A stretch of DNA of 51,972 nucleotides, taken from assembly GCF_002929555.1 (NCBI RefSeq), contig NZ_PJJP01000015.1, forward strand, positions 1 through 51,972, given 5' to 3'. A program made the translations under genes and the position numbers. Shown in pieces: positions 8,796 through 17,187 of this stretch (positions are counted from its first letter, which is position 1; each line of letters starts with the position of its first letter). The notes beneath the pieces were generated by a model that saw nothing but the letters and a program-made list of their open reading frames with translations, had not been told where the DNA came from and did not search any database. This DNA is from Cryobacterium sp. N22 (GTDB taxonomy: Bacteria; Actinomycetota; Actinomycetes; Actinomycetales; Microbacteriaceae).

Positions 8796-9505
8796 ACCTC
8801 TTCGCCAGCGCCATCGCCTGGATCCTCGACCCGGCCAACTACGTCGGGCTCAACGCGATTCCGTTGCGTATCGGACAGCACCTGGTCTTCTCCCTCGTCA
8901 CGCTGGTGTTCGCGTCGGCCATCGCGATCCCGCTGGGCTACCTCATCGGACACACCGGCAGGGGCCGCGGCCTCGCGGTGACGACGTCGGGAGGACTCCG
9001 GGCCATCCCCACCCTGGGCCTGCTCACCCTGGTCGCGCTCTGGGTCGGCATCGGCGTCGTCGCCCCCTACGTGGCCCTCACGGTGCTCGCGATTCCGCCC
9101 ATCCTGGCCGGTGCGTACACCGGGTTCGAGGCGATCGACCGGCGCACCATCGACGCCGCTCGCGCCGTGGGCATGAGCGAACTGCAGATCGTGCGGAAGG
9201 TGGAGTTGCCCCTGGGCCTGCCCCTGCTGATCGGCGGGCTGCGCTCGGCCACCCTGCAGGTGATCGCCACCGCCACCCTGGCCGCCTACGTGGCCGATCT
9301 CGGTCTGGGCCGATATCTGTTCTCGGGGTTGAAAACCCGGGACTATGCCGAGATGCTGGGCGGGTCGATCCTGGTGATCCTGCTCGCGTTGGCGTTGGAG
9401 GGAATCTTTGCGCTGATCCAACGGTTTGTTGTACCGCGGGGTGTCTCAGGGCGCCCCGGCACAGCCCCCAAGCTTCGCACTGGCAGCAGCGCAGCCGCAC
9501 GGTGA
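8792..9505 (+). CDS. Osmoprotectant ABC transporter permease (second)
   Basis: The 237-residue protein is paralogous to the preceding permease. It has several hydrophobic segments and an EAA-type loop (IDAARAVGMSELQIVRKVELPLGLPLLIGG). The C-terminus has a polar tail ending in SSAAAR. It overlaps the upstream permease by four bases, and the substrate-binding protein gene follows 41 bp downstream. Its role is the second half of the membrane channel of the quaternary-amine importer. Confidence 0.92.
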   Translation: MNLFASAIAWILDPANYVGLNAIPLRIGQHLVFSLVTLVFASAIAIPLGYLIGHTGRGRGLAVTTSGGLRAIPTLGLLTLVALWVGIGVVAPYVALTVLAIPPILAGAYTGFEAIDRRTIDAARAVGMSELQIVRKVELPLGLPLLIGGLRSATLQVIATATLAAYVADLGLGRYLFSGLKTRDYAEMLGGSILVILLALALEGIFALIQRFVVPRGVSGRPGTAPKLRTGSSAAAR

Positions 9506-9546
9506 CACATCTACCGAATCATCGGTACCTGAGGAAGGACAACAGC

Positions 9547-10470
9547 ATGTTCACAAACACACGAGGCCGGCTCGCGCTTGTCAGCGCGGTCGCGGTTGGG
9601 GCTGTCGTAGCCCTTGCAGGGTGTGCGTCCGGGGATCCCCTGGACGAGGGAGAGAGTTCGGCCGGATCCGACACGCTGGTCGTCGGTTCGCAGGACTACT
9701 ACTCCAACGAGATCATCGCGGAGATCTACGCGCAGGCGCTGGAGGACGGCGGCTTCACGGTCGATCGTCAGTTCCGCATCGGGCAGCGCGAGGCCTACCT
9801 CCCCGAGATCGAGTCGGGCTCGATCGACGTGTTCCCCGAGTACAGCGGCAGCCTGCTGCAGGCCCTCGACGCCGATGCCGCAACCGGCACCGCCGACGAG
9901 GTCTACACGGCTCTGGAAGGGGCCCTGCCGGAGGGCTTGACCGTGCTCGACCGGGCCGAGGCCAGCGACCAGAACTCCTGGACCGTCACCCAGGCGTTCG
10001 CGGACACCTACGGCCTGACCGACATCGCCTCGCTGACCAAGGTCACCGAACCGATCACCGTCGGCGGCAACTCAGAGCTGGAAACCCGCCCGTACGGACC
10101 GACCGCCCTCAAGGAGAAGTACGGCATCGAGATCGCCGGCTTCACCCCCGTTGAGGACAGCGGCGGACCGTTGACGGTCAAGGCTCTCGTCGACAACAAG
10201 ATCCAGCTCGCGAACATCTACACGGCGGATCCCAACATCACCTCGAACGACCTCATCGCCCTCGACGACCCCGACAACCTGTTCCTGCCCGACAACGTCG
10301 TGCCGGTCGTCTCCGACAAGGTCGACGACAAGGCCGCCGAGATCCTCAACGCCGTCAGCGCAGCCCTGGACACCGACACCCTCATGGCCCTGAACGCCCA
10401 GAGCGTGAACGACCAGGCCGCCGCCGACACCATCGCGACGGAGTGGCTGACCCAGGAAGGCCTGATCTAG
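9547..10470 (+). CDS. Osmoprotectant ABC transporter substrate-binding lipoprotein
   Basis: The 307-residue protein has a lipoprotein signal with lipobox LAGC near residues 22–25 and an OpuAC/OsmX-type binding domain (DTLVVGSQDYYSNEIIAEIY; later PEYSGSLLQALD and NIYTADPNI). It captures betaine-type compatible solutes outside the cell and delivers them to the two permeases. I chose the ATG at 9547 because AGGAAGGA precedes it; an upstream GTG at 9502 overlaps the permease stop but would bury the signal peptide. A strong terminator follows. Confidence 0.93.
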   Translation: MFTNTRGRLALVSAVAVGAVVALAGCASGDPLDEGESSAGSDTLVVGSQDYYSNEIIAEIYAQALEDGGFTVDRQFRIGQREAYLPEIESGSIDVFPEYSGSLLQALDADAATGTADEVYTALEGALPEGLTVLDRAEASDQNSWTVTQAFADTYGLTDIASLTKVTEPITVGGNSELETRPYGPTALKEKYGIEIAGFTPVEDSGGPLTVKALVDNKIQLANIYTADPNITSNDLIALDDPDNLFLPDNVVPVVSDKVDDKAAEILNAVSAALDTDTLMALNAQSVNDQAAADTIATEWLTQEGLI

Positions 10471-10480
10471 CCGCCTTCGC

Positions 10481-10523
10481 ACACAAGAACGGCCCCGTGA
10501 TCTTCACGGGGCCGTTCTTGTGT
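10481..10523. terminator. Strong bidirectional terminator
   Basis: A perfect 20-bp stem (10481–10500 with 10504–10523) encloses a TCT loop between two converging genes. It can end both the osmoprotectant operon and the minus-strand surface-protein gene. Confidence 0.9.
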
Positions 10524-10546
10524 ATCCGGCTGTTCGCCCAGCAGAC

Positions 10547-12880
10547 CTAGACGGCCGGACCGCCCGGGATGTCGTTGAGCGTTCCCGGGCCGTCCACGAG
10601 GATGACGGGCTGCTTGCCACCGTTGATCGCCACGATCTGGTCCCACGAACCGATCGGACGTCGTGTCCCCGCCTCGATCACGTACACCGTGCCGTTGTCA
10701 GAGGTCTTCACGAAAACATGCTCGATGGGTGCCCCGCCGCCCTGGGGAAGCACCGCACAGGTACCACCGGTCAGCTCGGTCACCGGCATTCCATGAGTGA
10801 CCCCGCCGGCCAGCGGGTAGATCCGATCGCCCGCGGCAAAATACTCGGTGGAACCGCAGCGCACGACGCGAGTCAGGCTCCCGGACGCCGCGGTGTAGGT
10901 GGCCAGTGACGCATCGGTCGCGTAGGCCCACGAATCGATCCCGAACGCCGACGTCGTCGTGAACGAGGCCACCGGAATCTTGCGAGTGGCGCCATCGACG
11001 AAGTAGATCGTGGCGTCCCCCGGACTGCGCACGAGCGATGCGCCAGGCAGATACGGCGACGCGAGCGGGATCGCGGATCGCGCATCCTGCGAAATCCACA
11101 CGATCTGCGGAGCGGAACCGTTGTTCAAGGCGAGCAGCGTCGTCCAGGTCGGTACGCCACGAGCCGTGCCGGCCTTGACCCCGTAGACGGTCGTGCTCTC
11201 GGGCGAGATCACGAACAACGCACCGGCAATTGTTTCACCACGCGGCAGCCGGGCACAGGAGTCGGCCGACAAATCGGTGACCGGCAGGCCTGAGGCATCC
11301 GCTCCCTGCGCCAACTCGCGCAATGAGCCGGCAGCCGCGTAGTAGGCCTTGCCGTCGCACCGTACGGTCTGGGTCAACGCCGGGCCCGTGGAATACGAAT
11401 CGAGCTGGGACTGCGGAACGGTCTTGAAACCGTTCGCACCGAACTCGCCCGCCAGACCGAACGAGGAGATCGGGAGCTTGCGGTTGAGCCCGTCGATGAA
11501 GAAGACGGTTGCCGAACTGGACGACCTGGCCAGGCTCATCGGGGCCAGCACGGCCTGGACGACCGGAAGCGCCGCCGCCGCCTGGGCGCTCATGGTGGCG
11601 ATGTAGGGGACCGTGCCTCCGTTGAGGCTGATGACGGTCTCCCAAGCGGTGATCGCGAGACGACCGCCCGGTGACAGCATGTAGACGGTTCCATCGTTGA
11701 CCACGAAGAACTTGGTCATCTCGCCACCCACCGGCAGCTTGCCCAGCTGGGCCGGAGAGAGGTTGATGGCCGCACCACAGGCGAATCCGTACGAGGTCAC
11801 GAGCTCACACGAGGTGAAGCGATGCCGCACGCCGGCCTGGACGAGGGAGATATCGCCGGATCCCGCATCACGCACCAGAGTGGTCGCGAGAAGGGACGAG
11901 GTCGAGAAGCTGTCGAGGTAGCTCTGGGAAACGATCCGGAACGGGCCGAGCGCGCCGAGGCCGTTCAGCACGTCCATCGACGGAACGGCGTATTTCGTCG
12001 TTCCGGAGAGCAGGTAGATCGTGCTGTTCGATTCGGTGCGAGCGAAGTCGCCACCGCCCTGGGTGTTGCCGAACCAGTCCGTGAAAATACGGAAGAAGTT
12101 GCGGTTGCCATAGGTGGAGCAACCATCGCCGGTGCCGTACATGTTGGCCAATGCCGCACCGTTCGGCCGGTACGGGGTGTAGTTGTACAGGCCGGCGGTC
12201 GCCTGGTTCTCGATGTACACCTGTGAGGATCCGCACTCGCCATTGGGGTGCCACTGGATGGTGTTCGTCCGTCCGGCCTGAAAATTACGTCCGCTCGGTG
12301 TGGCCTGGTACTTCTTGTACTGGTACGCGGCGTTGTACACCTGGTTGAAGAACCCGTAGTAGACGGAGTCGCAGTCGGCGGTGTCCGGGCATCCGAACCC
12401 CGTGGCCTTGCGGTAGATGCCCGACGTGGGCGAGGTCGAGCTGACCAGCCCCTGCTCCTTCTCGAGCAAGACCAGCATGACCTGCGGGTTGATGCCGCAG
12501 AGAGAGGAAACCTGCCAGATGATCTCCGCCGCGCTCTGATTGGCCGGGCCCGGGTAGGCGGCACAGCCGGCCGCCCGTTGCGGCTGGTAGGACGAGTCGG
12601 CGCGATAGTCCTTGAGGCAGACGTAGCCGGAGCGGCAATTGGGCACCTTGGAATTGAGGAACGCCTGCACCTGTGCGACGCTCATGGTGTTCGAATTGTA
12701 GAACTGGGCGTCAGAGATGATGTTGCCGGGGTTGAAGTCGGCGGCCGAGGCAGCCTCCGCGCGGGACGGCGCCTGGGCGACCACCAGAAGCGGCGCAATC
12801 AGCACGGCGGCGATGATCGCCGCGAGGAGACCCATCCGGCGCCGAGCGCTCACCCGTAAGACATTCGGCGGACGGATCAT
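10547..12880 (-). CDS. Large secreted repeat protein with Cys-rich N-terminal domain
   Basis: The 777-residue protein has a signal peptide (basic residues, a hydrophobic core near 17–36, then AEA). Residues 45–275 form a domain with eight cysteines (82, 88, 106, 128, 164, 170, 216, 254) and the segment VLLEKEQGLV (137–146). Its context (CGINPQVMLVLLEKEQG) resembles the region around the catalytic Glu of lytic transglycosylases; this is a resemblance, not an assignment. From about 285 onward, two kinds of beta-rich repeats alternate, one with (V/I)YFVDGxxRKIP-like and one with ALNNG/AINGG-like segments. Related actinobacterial proteins are often labelled hemagglutinin without experimental support. 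The ATG at 12880 places the signal peptide at the start. Confidence 0.8.
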   Translation of the reverse strand: MIRPPNVLRVSARRRMGLLAAIIAAVLIAPLLVVAQAPSRAEAASAADFNPGNIISDAQFYNSNTMSVAQVQAFLNSKVPNCRSGYVCLKDYRADSSYQPQRAAGCAAYPGPANQSAAEIIWQVSSLCGINPQVMLVLLEKEQGLVSSTSPTSGIYRKATGFGCPDTADCDSVYYGFFNQVYNAAYQYKKYQATPSGRNFQAGRTNTIQWHPNGECGSSQVYIENQATAGLYNYTPYRPNGAALANMYGTGDGCSTYGNRNFFRIFTDWFGNTQGGGDFARTESNSTIYLLSGTTKYAVPSMDVLNGLGALGPFRIVSQSYLDSFSTSSLLATTLVRDAGSGDISLVQAGVRHRFTSCELVTSYGFACGAAINLSPAQLGKLPVGGEMTKFFVVNDGTVYMLSPGGRLAITAWETVISLNGGTVPYIATMSAQAAAALPVVQAVLAPMSLARSSSSATVFFIDGLNRKLPISSFGLAGEFGANGFKTVPQSQLDSYSTGPALTQTVRCDGKAYYAAAGSLRELAQGADASGLPVTDLSADSCARLPRGETIAGALFVISPESTTVYGVKAGTARGVPTWTTLLALNNGSAPQIVWISQDARSAIPLASPYLPGASLVRSPGDATIYFVDGATRKIPVASFTTTSAFGIDSWAYATDASLATYTAASGSLTRVVRCGSTEYFAAGDRIYPLAGGVTHGMPVTELTGGTCAVLPQGGGAPIEHVFVKTSDNGTVYVIEAGTRRPIGSWDQIVAINGGKQPVILVDGPGTLNDIPGGPAV

Positions 12881-13289
12881 GTGCGTTTCCCTACGTTGGC
12901 CAGCGCAATCAGAGACAGGTTCGGGTGGCCGCCCACAGGCAATCGCGTGCTCCCCCCAGCAGCTGAACGCGTGATACCGTTCAGTACTTTTACGTACTCT
13001 ATTACACTGCATCGACCGCACCCCATCGACGACACTCCGCCGATGAGACCCCAGCTCGTGGGGCGCTGGCGGTAGACATGAGGTTGCAGCCGCGCGTCGC
13101 TGGATTTCGCGTCGTTAGACTGGTGCGTGAACTTCGCGGCGGCATGACCTGGGACCGCCGGAGAACCGATCGAAAGTCATCAGAGAGTCCAATCAGAATG
13201 CTATGCACATCTCCGCTGGTTCACACCGCTCGAAGCGTTGACGACGTCGCTCGTGCCGAGTCCGGACTACGCGCAGACGTTCACCGCTC
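12881..13289. other. 409-bp divergent intergenic region
   Basis: This region separates the secreted repeat protein from the glycosyltransferase gene. It holds a small dyad AGTAC-TTTTAC-GTACT near 12984–12999, a TAGACT -10-like box at 13116–13121 on the plus strand, and a short open frame (13144–13293) whose TGA overlaps the glycosyltransferase ATG. I see no convincing RNA gene or terminator in it. Confidence 0.5.
13116..13121 (+). promoter_or_regulatory. Candidate -10 box for glycan cluster
   Basis: TAGACT fits the TANNCT boxes seen before other genes here. If used, the glycosyltransferase mRNA would have a leader of about 160 bases that contains the small upstream frame ending at 13293. Confidence 0.35.
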
Positions 13290-15008
13290 ATGACGGCGCC
13301 GAGTGCCCGGCAGAGCCAGGGCGTTTCTGTCGACCTCATGATGCCGTTCTACGGCGATCCGGCCTTGTTCACGCTTGCCGTGGACAGTGTCCGGGCGCAG
13401 TCGGACCCCGACTGGCGACTCGTTGTCATAGATGACCAGTACCCTGACGCCGCTCCCGGACAGTGGGTATCCGCCCTGGACGATCCACGCATCGTCTACC
13501 TCCGCAATGAGGTCAACCTGGGCGTGAGCGGCAACTTCAAAAAGTGCGCCGACCTGGCCACCGCGGATTTCACGACCATCGTCGGGTGCGACGATATCCT
13601 CCTGCCCAACTATGTGGCCCGGATCCGGCAGCTGGTTGAGGAATTCCCCGAGGCCGACTTCGTCCAGCCGGGAGTCCAGGTCATGGACGCGACCGGCCAG
13701 GACGTCCTTCCCCTCGCCGACAGGGTCAAGGGCTGGTATCGGCCTCGCGTGTCCGGGGCAACGCAGATCTCCGGTGAAGAACTGGCCTCGAGTCTCCTCG
13801 CGGGCGCCTGGACCTACTTCCCATCCATCGCGTGGCGCACCTCACGCCTGCACCAGCATGGCTTCCGGGACGACCTCGATGTCGCCCTCGACCTCGCCCT
13901 GCTCATCGACATCGTGGTGGCGGGCGGCACCTTGGTTCTCGACGACCAGCCGAGTTTCCGGTATCGCCGGCACTCCGGCAGCGTCTCCTCATGGAAGGCC
14001 GACGACGGGTCACGCTTCGTCGAAGAACAGCGCTACTTCGCGGAGTGTGCGGAGCGGATGACCGCACTGGGCTGGAAGCGTGCGGCGCGGGTCGCCTCGC
14101 GCCACTACTCGTCGCGGCTCAATGCCGTGACCCGGATCCCGGCGTCCATCACGGCCAGGGACCGTCAGGGCACCCGGGCACTCGTCGGCCACGCCCTGGC
14201 GATCACGCCCAGGGACAGCCTCATCGGGAGCGTCCCGTTCCCTCCGGCCGGAGCCAGTCCGGTGAGGCTCGCCCAAGACATGTCGTCGGTCCTGGCGCGG
14301 ACCCTGATCGTCATGCCCGCCTTCAACGAGGAAGAGTCGGTCGGTGACGTCGTGCGTGAAGTCTTCTCCGCTCTGCCTGGGGTGCACTGCCTGGTGGTCA
14401 ATGACGGGTCGGCTGACCAAACGACGGCCTTCGCGCGACGCGCCGGTGCCGTCGTCGCTGAACTCCCCGTCAACCTCGGAGTCGGCGGTGCCATGCGATT
14501 GGGCTTCAAGTACGCCATCGCCCACGGTTTCGACAATGTCGTGCAGATCGATTCAGACGGCCAGCATGACCCGTCGAACGTGCTGGCCTTGCTCGAGCGA
14601 CTCGATGACGCTGACCTGGTGATCGGGGCCCGCTTCGCCGGGGTCGGCGATTACGAGGCCCGCGGACCTCGTCGGTGGGCGATGCGGGTGCTGTCCGTCA
14701 TCCTCAGCCGGACTGCGCGCACCCCGCTGACCGATACCACCTCCGGGTTCAAGGCCTCAGGGCCTCGTGCGGTAGCACTGTTCGCTTCGCACTACCCGGC
14801 GGAATACCTGGGCGACACCATCGAGGCCCTCGTCATCGCTTCTCGCGCTGGCTGCCGTATCGAACAGGTGCCTGTCGTCATGCGGGTGCGTGCGGGGGGT
14901 CAGCCATCGCACAACCCGCTTCGAGCCGCCGCCTACCTCGGCCGCGCGTTCGTCGCTCTCTGTTTCGCACTCATCCGTCCGTCGCTGCCACTTCGACCTA
15001 AGGCCTGA
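13290..15008 (+). CDS. Two-domain GT2 glycosyltransferase (fused)
   Basis: The 572-residue protein contains two family 2 glycosyltransferase domains. The first (about 14–260) has PFYGDPALFTLAVDSVRAQ and a CDD metal/sugar-nucleotide motif at 100–102. The second starts near residue 339 (LIVMPAFNEEES), has DSDGQHD at 421–427, and resembles dolichyl-phosphate-mannose-synthase-like enzymes. These two types are usually separate polypeptides; here they are in one frame with no stop between. It is followed six bases later by a DUF2304 gene, a common partner of the second domain type. Start at 13290 is the first available codon and has no Shine-Dalgarno. Likely role is in cell-surface glycan synthesis. 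Confidence 0.88.
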   Translation: MTAPSARQSQGVSVDLMMPFYGDPALFTLAVDSVRAQSDPDWRLVVIDDQYPDAAPGQWVSALDDPRIVYLRNEVNLGVSGNFKKCADLATADFTTIVGCDDILLPNYVARIRQLVEEFPEADFVQPGVQVMDATGQDVLPLADRVKGWYRPRVSGATQISGEELASSLLAGAWTYFPSIAWRTSRLHQHGFRDDLDVALDLALLIDIVVAGGTLVLDDQPSFRYRRHSGSVSSWKADDGSRFVEEQRYFAECAERMTALGWKRAARVASRHYSSRLNAVTRIPASITARDRQGTRALVGHALAITPRDSLIGSVPFPPAGASPVRLAQDMSSVLARTLIVMPAFNEEESVGDVVREVFSALPGVHCLVVNDGSADQTTAFARRAGAVVAELPVNLGVGGAMRLGFKYAIAHGFDNVVQIDSDGQHDPSNVLALLERLDDADLVIGARFAGVGDYEARGPRRWAMRVLSVILSRTARTPLTDTTSGFKASGPRAVALFASHYPAEYLGDTIEALVIASRAGCRIEQVPVVMRVRAGGQPSHNPLRAAAYLGRAFVALCFALIRPSLPLRPKA

Positions 15009-15014
15009 CCGCCC

Positions 15015-15434
15015 ATGAGCATTTCCAGCTACATCATCAGCATCCTCGCCGCCCTCGCGACGCTGGGCGTTGTCATCGAGATGCTGCGCAGACGCCGCCT
15101 TCGCGAGCGCCACGCGCTGTGGTGGGTCATCGCCGGAGTCCTCGCTCTTGTCATCAGCGTCTTCCCTGACACGCTGACTTGGGCGGCCGCGCGCCTCGGA
15201 GTGGATGTGCCGACCAACCTCGTCTTCTTCGTGAGCATCGCCGTCTTGTTCCTCGTGTGTATTCAGCACAGCGCCGAATTGACCGATCTGGAAAGCAAGA
15301 CCCGAACTCTCGTGGAGATGTCGGCGTTGCAGGATCTCCGCCTGCGCGAGTTGGAAAGTCGCGTGGATGCCGAAGACCTGCACGGTACCGTGACCAGTCG
15401 CGGAGACCGATTGGCTGATACCCAGGAGCTCTGA
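15015..15434 (+). CDS. DUF2304 domain-containing membrane protein
   Basis: The 139-residue protein has three hydrophobic segments (about 6–24, 37–55 and 68–85) followed by a charged, helical C-terminal tail with coiled-coil character (LESKTRTLVEMSALQDLRLRE, split here). This layout is that of DUF2304 proteins, which commonly sit beside polyprenyl-phosphate glycosyltransferases. Here it follows the fused GT2 gene by six bases and is probably co-transcribed. The biochemical role is not known. Confidence 0.85.
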   Translation: MSISSYIISILAALATLGVVIEMLRRRRLRERHALWWVIAGVLALVISVFPDTLTWAAARLGVDVPTNLVFFVSIAVLFLVCIQHSAELTDLESKTRTLVEMSALQDLRLRELESRVDAEDLHGTVTSRGDRLADTQEL

Positions 15435-15443
15435 CTCGAGCAC

Positions 15444-15449
15444 TAAACT
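15444..15449 (+). promoter_or_regulatory. Candidate -10 box upstream of tandem repeat
   Basis: TAAACT lies just after the DUF2304 gene and before the 14-bp repeat array. It is one of two candidates for DUF2142 transcription; the other is TAGATT at 15556–15561, which gives a leader of roughly ten bases. Confidence 0.3.
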
Positions 15450-15488
15450 TCCCGGGACGGCGTGGAGAGCGACTACCGACGCTGTTTC

Positions 15489-15539
15489 GTCGGCACGGTA
15501 TGGTCGGCACGGTATGGATGGCACGGTATGGTCGGCACC
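15489..15539 (+). repeat. 14-bp tandem repeat (3.6 copies)
   Basis: The unit GTCGGCACGGTATG occurs at 15489–15502 and 15503–15516, then as GATGGCACGGTATG at 15517–15530, and partially at 15531–15539. The array lies 39 bp upstream of the DUF2142 start, where a -35 region for TAGATT at 15556–15561 would fall. Copy number could therefore alter promoter geometry. Confidence 0.85.
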
Positions 15540-15577
15540 CCGCCGAACGGTTCAATAGATTCGGACACAGCAGCGGC

Positions 15578-17152
15578 ATGAAGACAGCAGCAACCAGCGA
15601 TATGCCCTCGGCACCCTTCGATCGGACAGGCCGCCGATGGCGGGTCTTCCTCACCAGTTTTGTGGTCATCCTGGCCCCTATGCTGCTGTGGGCCTTGGCC
15701 TCGCCGATGATGTCCGCACCCGATGAGGCGTCGCATGCCATTCGCGCCACCGCCGTCGCCCACGGGCAGGTCGCAAGTGTGCCCTGGGACCAGGACCCGT
15801 CCCTGGCTCGTGCGGAGGTTCCGCGGTACGTGGCCCACGCCCACGAACTCAGCTGCTACAAGTTCCGCCCGGATATCTCAGCAGGTTGCGTTCGCCCCGT
15901 CGAAGGCAATCCGACCGACATCGTGGTCACCGGAACGTCGGCGGGGCTGAACAGCCCCGCGTACTACGCGATCGTCGGGCTCCCGACGCTGGTGATGGAC
16001 GGGACGCCTGCGCTGTACGCGATGCGAGCGCTCAGCGCGGCACTGTCCGCCGCCGCCTTGGCCGTGATGTTCATGCAGCTGATGCAGTTGCCCCGGTCCC
16101 GCTGGGTCATCGTCGCTGCCGCGGTCGCCGTGACGCCGATGGTGCTGTACCTCGGCGGGTCGATCAACCCCAACGGCGTCGAAGTCGCGTCAGCGGGGGC
16201 CCTGTTCGCCACCCTGGTCCTCACCCTGCAAACACCGGCCTCCAGGCGCCTCCTGTGGGAACGCGCCGCACTCGTGGTCATCTCGGCCGGGGCGCTTCTG
16301 AGCACGCGAAGCATCTCTCTGCTCTGGGTGCTCATCATCGTCGGAGCGGCACTTGCTTTCGCCAACTCGCGTGTCGTGGCGGGTCTGCTCCGCCAACCGG
16401 CGGCCTGGGTGGCCATCGGAGCATGCGCCATCGTCAGCGGCCTGACGGTCGCGTGGTACCTCGGCCTGGCCACCTTCGCCGAGCACCCCACGGCCAATAC
16501 CGGCAGTAGCCCGACCATCGAATTCTTCACGATGGTGCTGCGTACGCTCGACTTCAGCGATGGTCTCATCGGGTTCTTCGGCTGGACCGACACACCGTCA
16601 CCCAGCTTCAGCATCATCGCGTTCAGCTTCGGCATCGTGACCGTTCTGGTCGCCGCTGTGGCCTGGGGATCGCGGCGGGGGAAGTTCGCCGTTCTCGGCC
16701 TGGCCCTGGTCATGGTGCTGGTACCGGCGATTACGCAGGCCATTCTGATCAGTTCGATCGGCAGCATCTGGCAGGGTCGCTACATGCTGGCGATGATGAT
16801 GTGCCTGCTCGTCGCCTGCGGCCTGGCGATCGACGATTCCGATCTGGGGCCACGGCCCACTGCGGGTGTCAAACGCTTCGTGATCACCCTGCTTGTCCTT
16901 CTGTCGATCGGGCAGGTGTTCTCGTTCGTCTCCACACTGCGGCGGTACATGGTCACGGTCAACGGCGGCATCGAGGCCATGTTCCTGTCACCGGGCTGGC
17001 AACCACCGGTGGGATGGCTGCTGCTCACGGCCGTGCTCGCCGCCGCCGTGACCGTGGCCGCGGTGCTCACCTACCGCACGGCATTCCGCGAATCCCGCAC
17101 GGCGGTGGGCCCGCTCGAGGCCGCCAGGCCTGAACCGGTTCCGGCGGCATAG
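15578..17152 (+). CDS. DUF2142 domain-containing polytopic membrane protein
   Basis: The 524-residue protein has about eleven to twelve membrane segments. The conserved DUF2142 signature MSAPDEASHAIRA follows the first segment, as in glycosyltransferase C-like surface polysaccharide proteins. The ATG at 15578 gives MKTAATSDMPS; an ATG at 15500 in the same frame lies inside the tandem repeat and would add a non-conserved 26 residues. It belongs with the upstream GT2/DUF2304 genes in an envelope-glycan cluster. The transferred sugar or acceptor is unknown. Confidence 0.85.
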   Translation: MKTAATSDMPSAPFDRTGRRWRVFLTSFVVILAPMLLWALASPMMSAPDEASHAIRATAVAHGQVASVPWDQDPSLARAEVPRYVAHAHELSCYKFRPDISAGCVRPVEGNPTDIVVTGTSAGLNSPAYYAIVGLPTLVMDGTPALYAMRALSAALSAAALAVMFMQLMQLPRSRWVIVAAAVAVTPMVLYLGGSINPNGVEVASAGALFATLVLTLQTPASRRLLWERAALVVISAGALLSTRSISLLWVLIIVGAALAFANSRVVAGLLRQPAAWVAIGACAIVSGLTVAWYLGLATFAEHPTANTGSSPTIEFFTMVLRTLDFSDGLIGFFGWTDTPSPSFSIIAFSFGIVTVLVAAVAWGSRRGKFAVLGLALVMVLVPAITQAILISSIGSIWQGRYMLAMMMCLLVACGLAIDDSDLGPRPTAGVKRFVITLLVLLSIGQVFSFVSTLRRYMVTVNGGIEAMFLSPGWQPPVGWLLLTAVLAAAVTVAAVLTYRTAFRESRTAVGPLEAARPEPVPAA

Positions 17153-17164
17153 CCTCACGGGCGT

Positions 17165-17184
17165 TCCGGGGCACGAACCCCGGA
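17165..17184. terminator. Candidate terminator between convergent genes
   Basis: TCCGGGG and CCCCGGA form a 7-bp stem with a 6-nt loop between the ends of the DUF2142 and M56 genes. There is no T-run, so confidence is low. Confidence 0.4.
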
Positions 17185-17187
17185 GCG

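Noticed and set aside
13832..14347. Frame inside the glycosyltransferase gene
   Set aside because: Arg/Pro-rich shadow in another frame of a well-supported gene.
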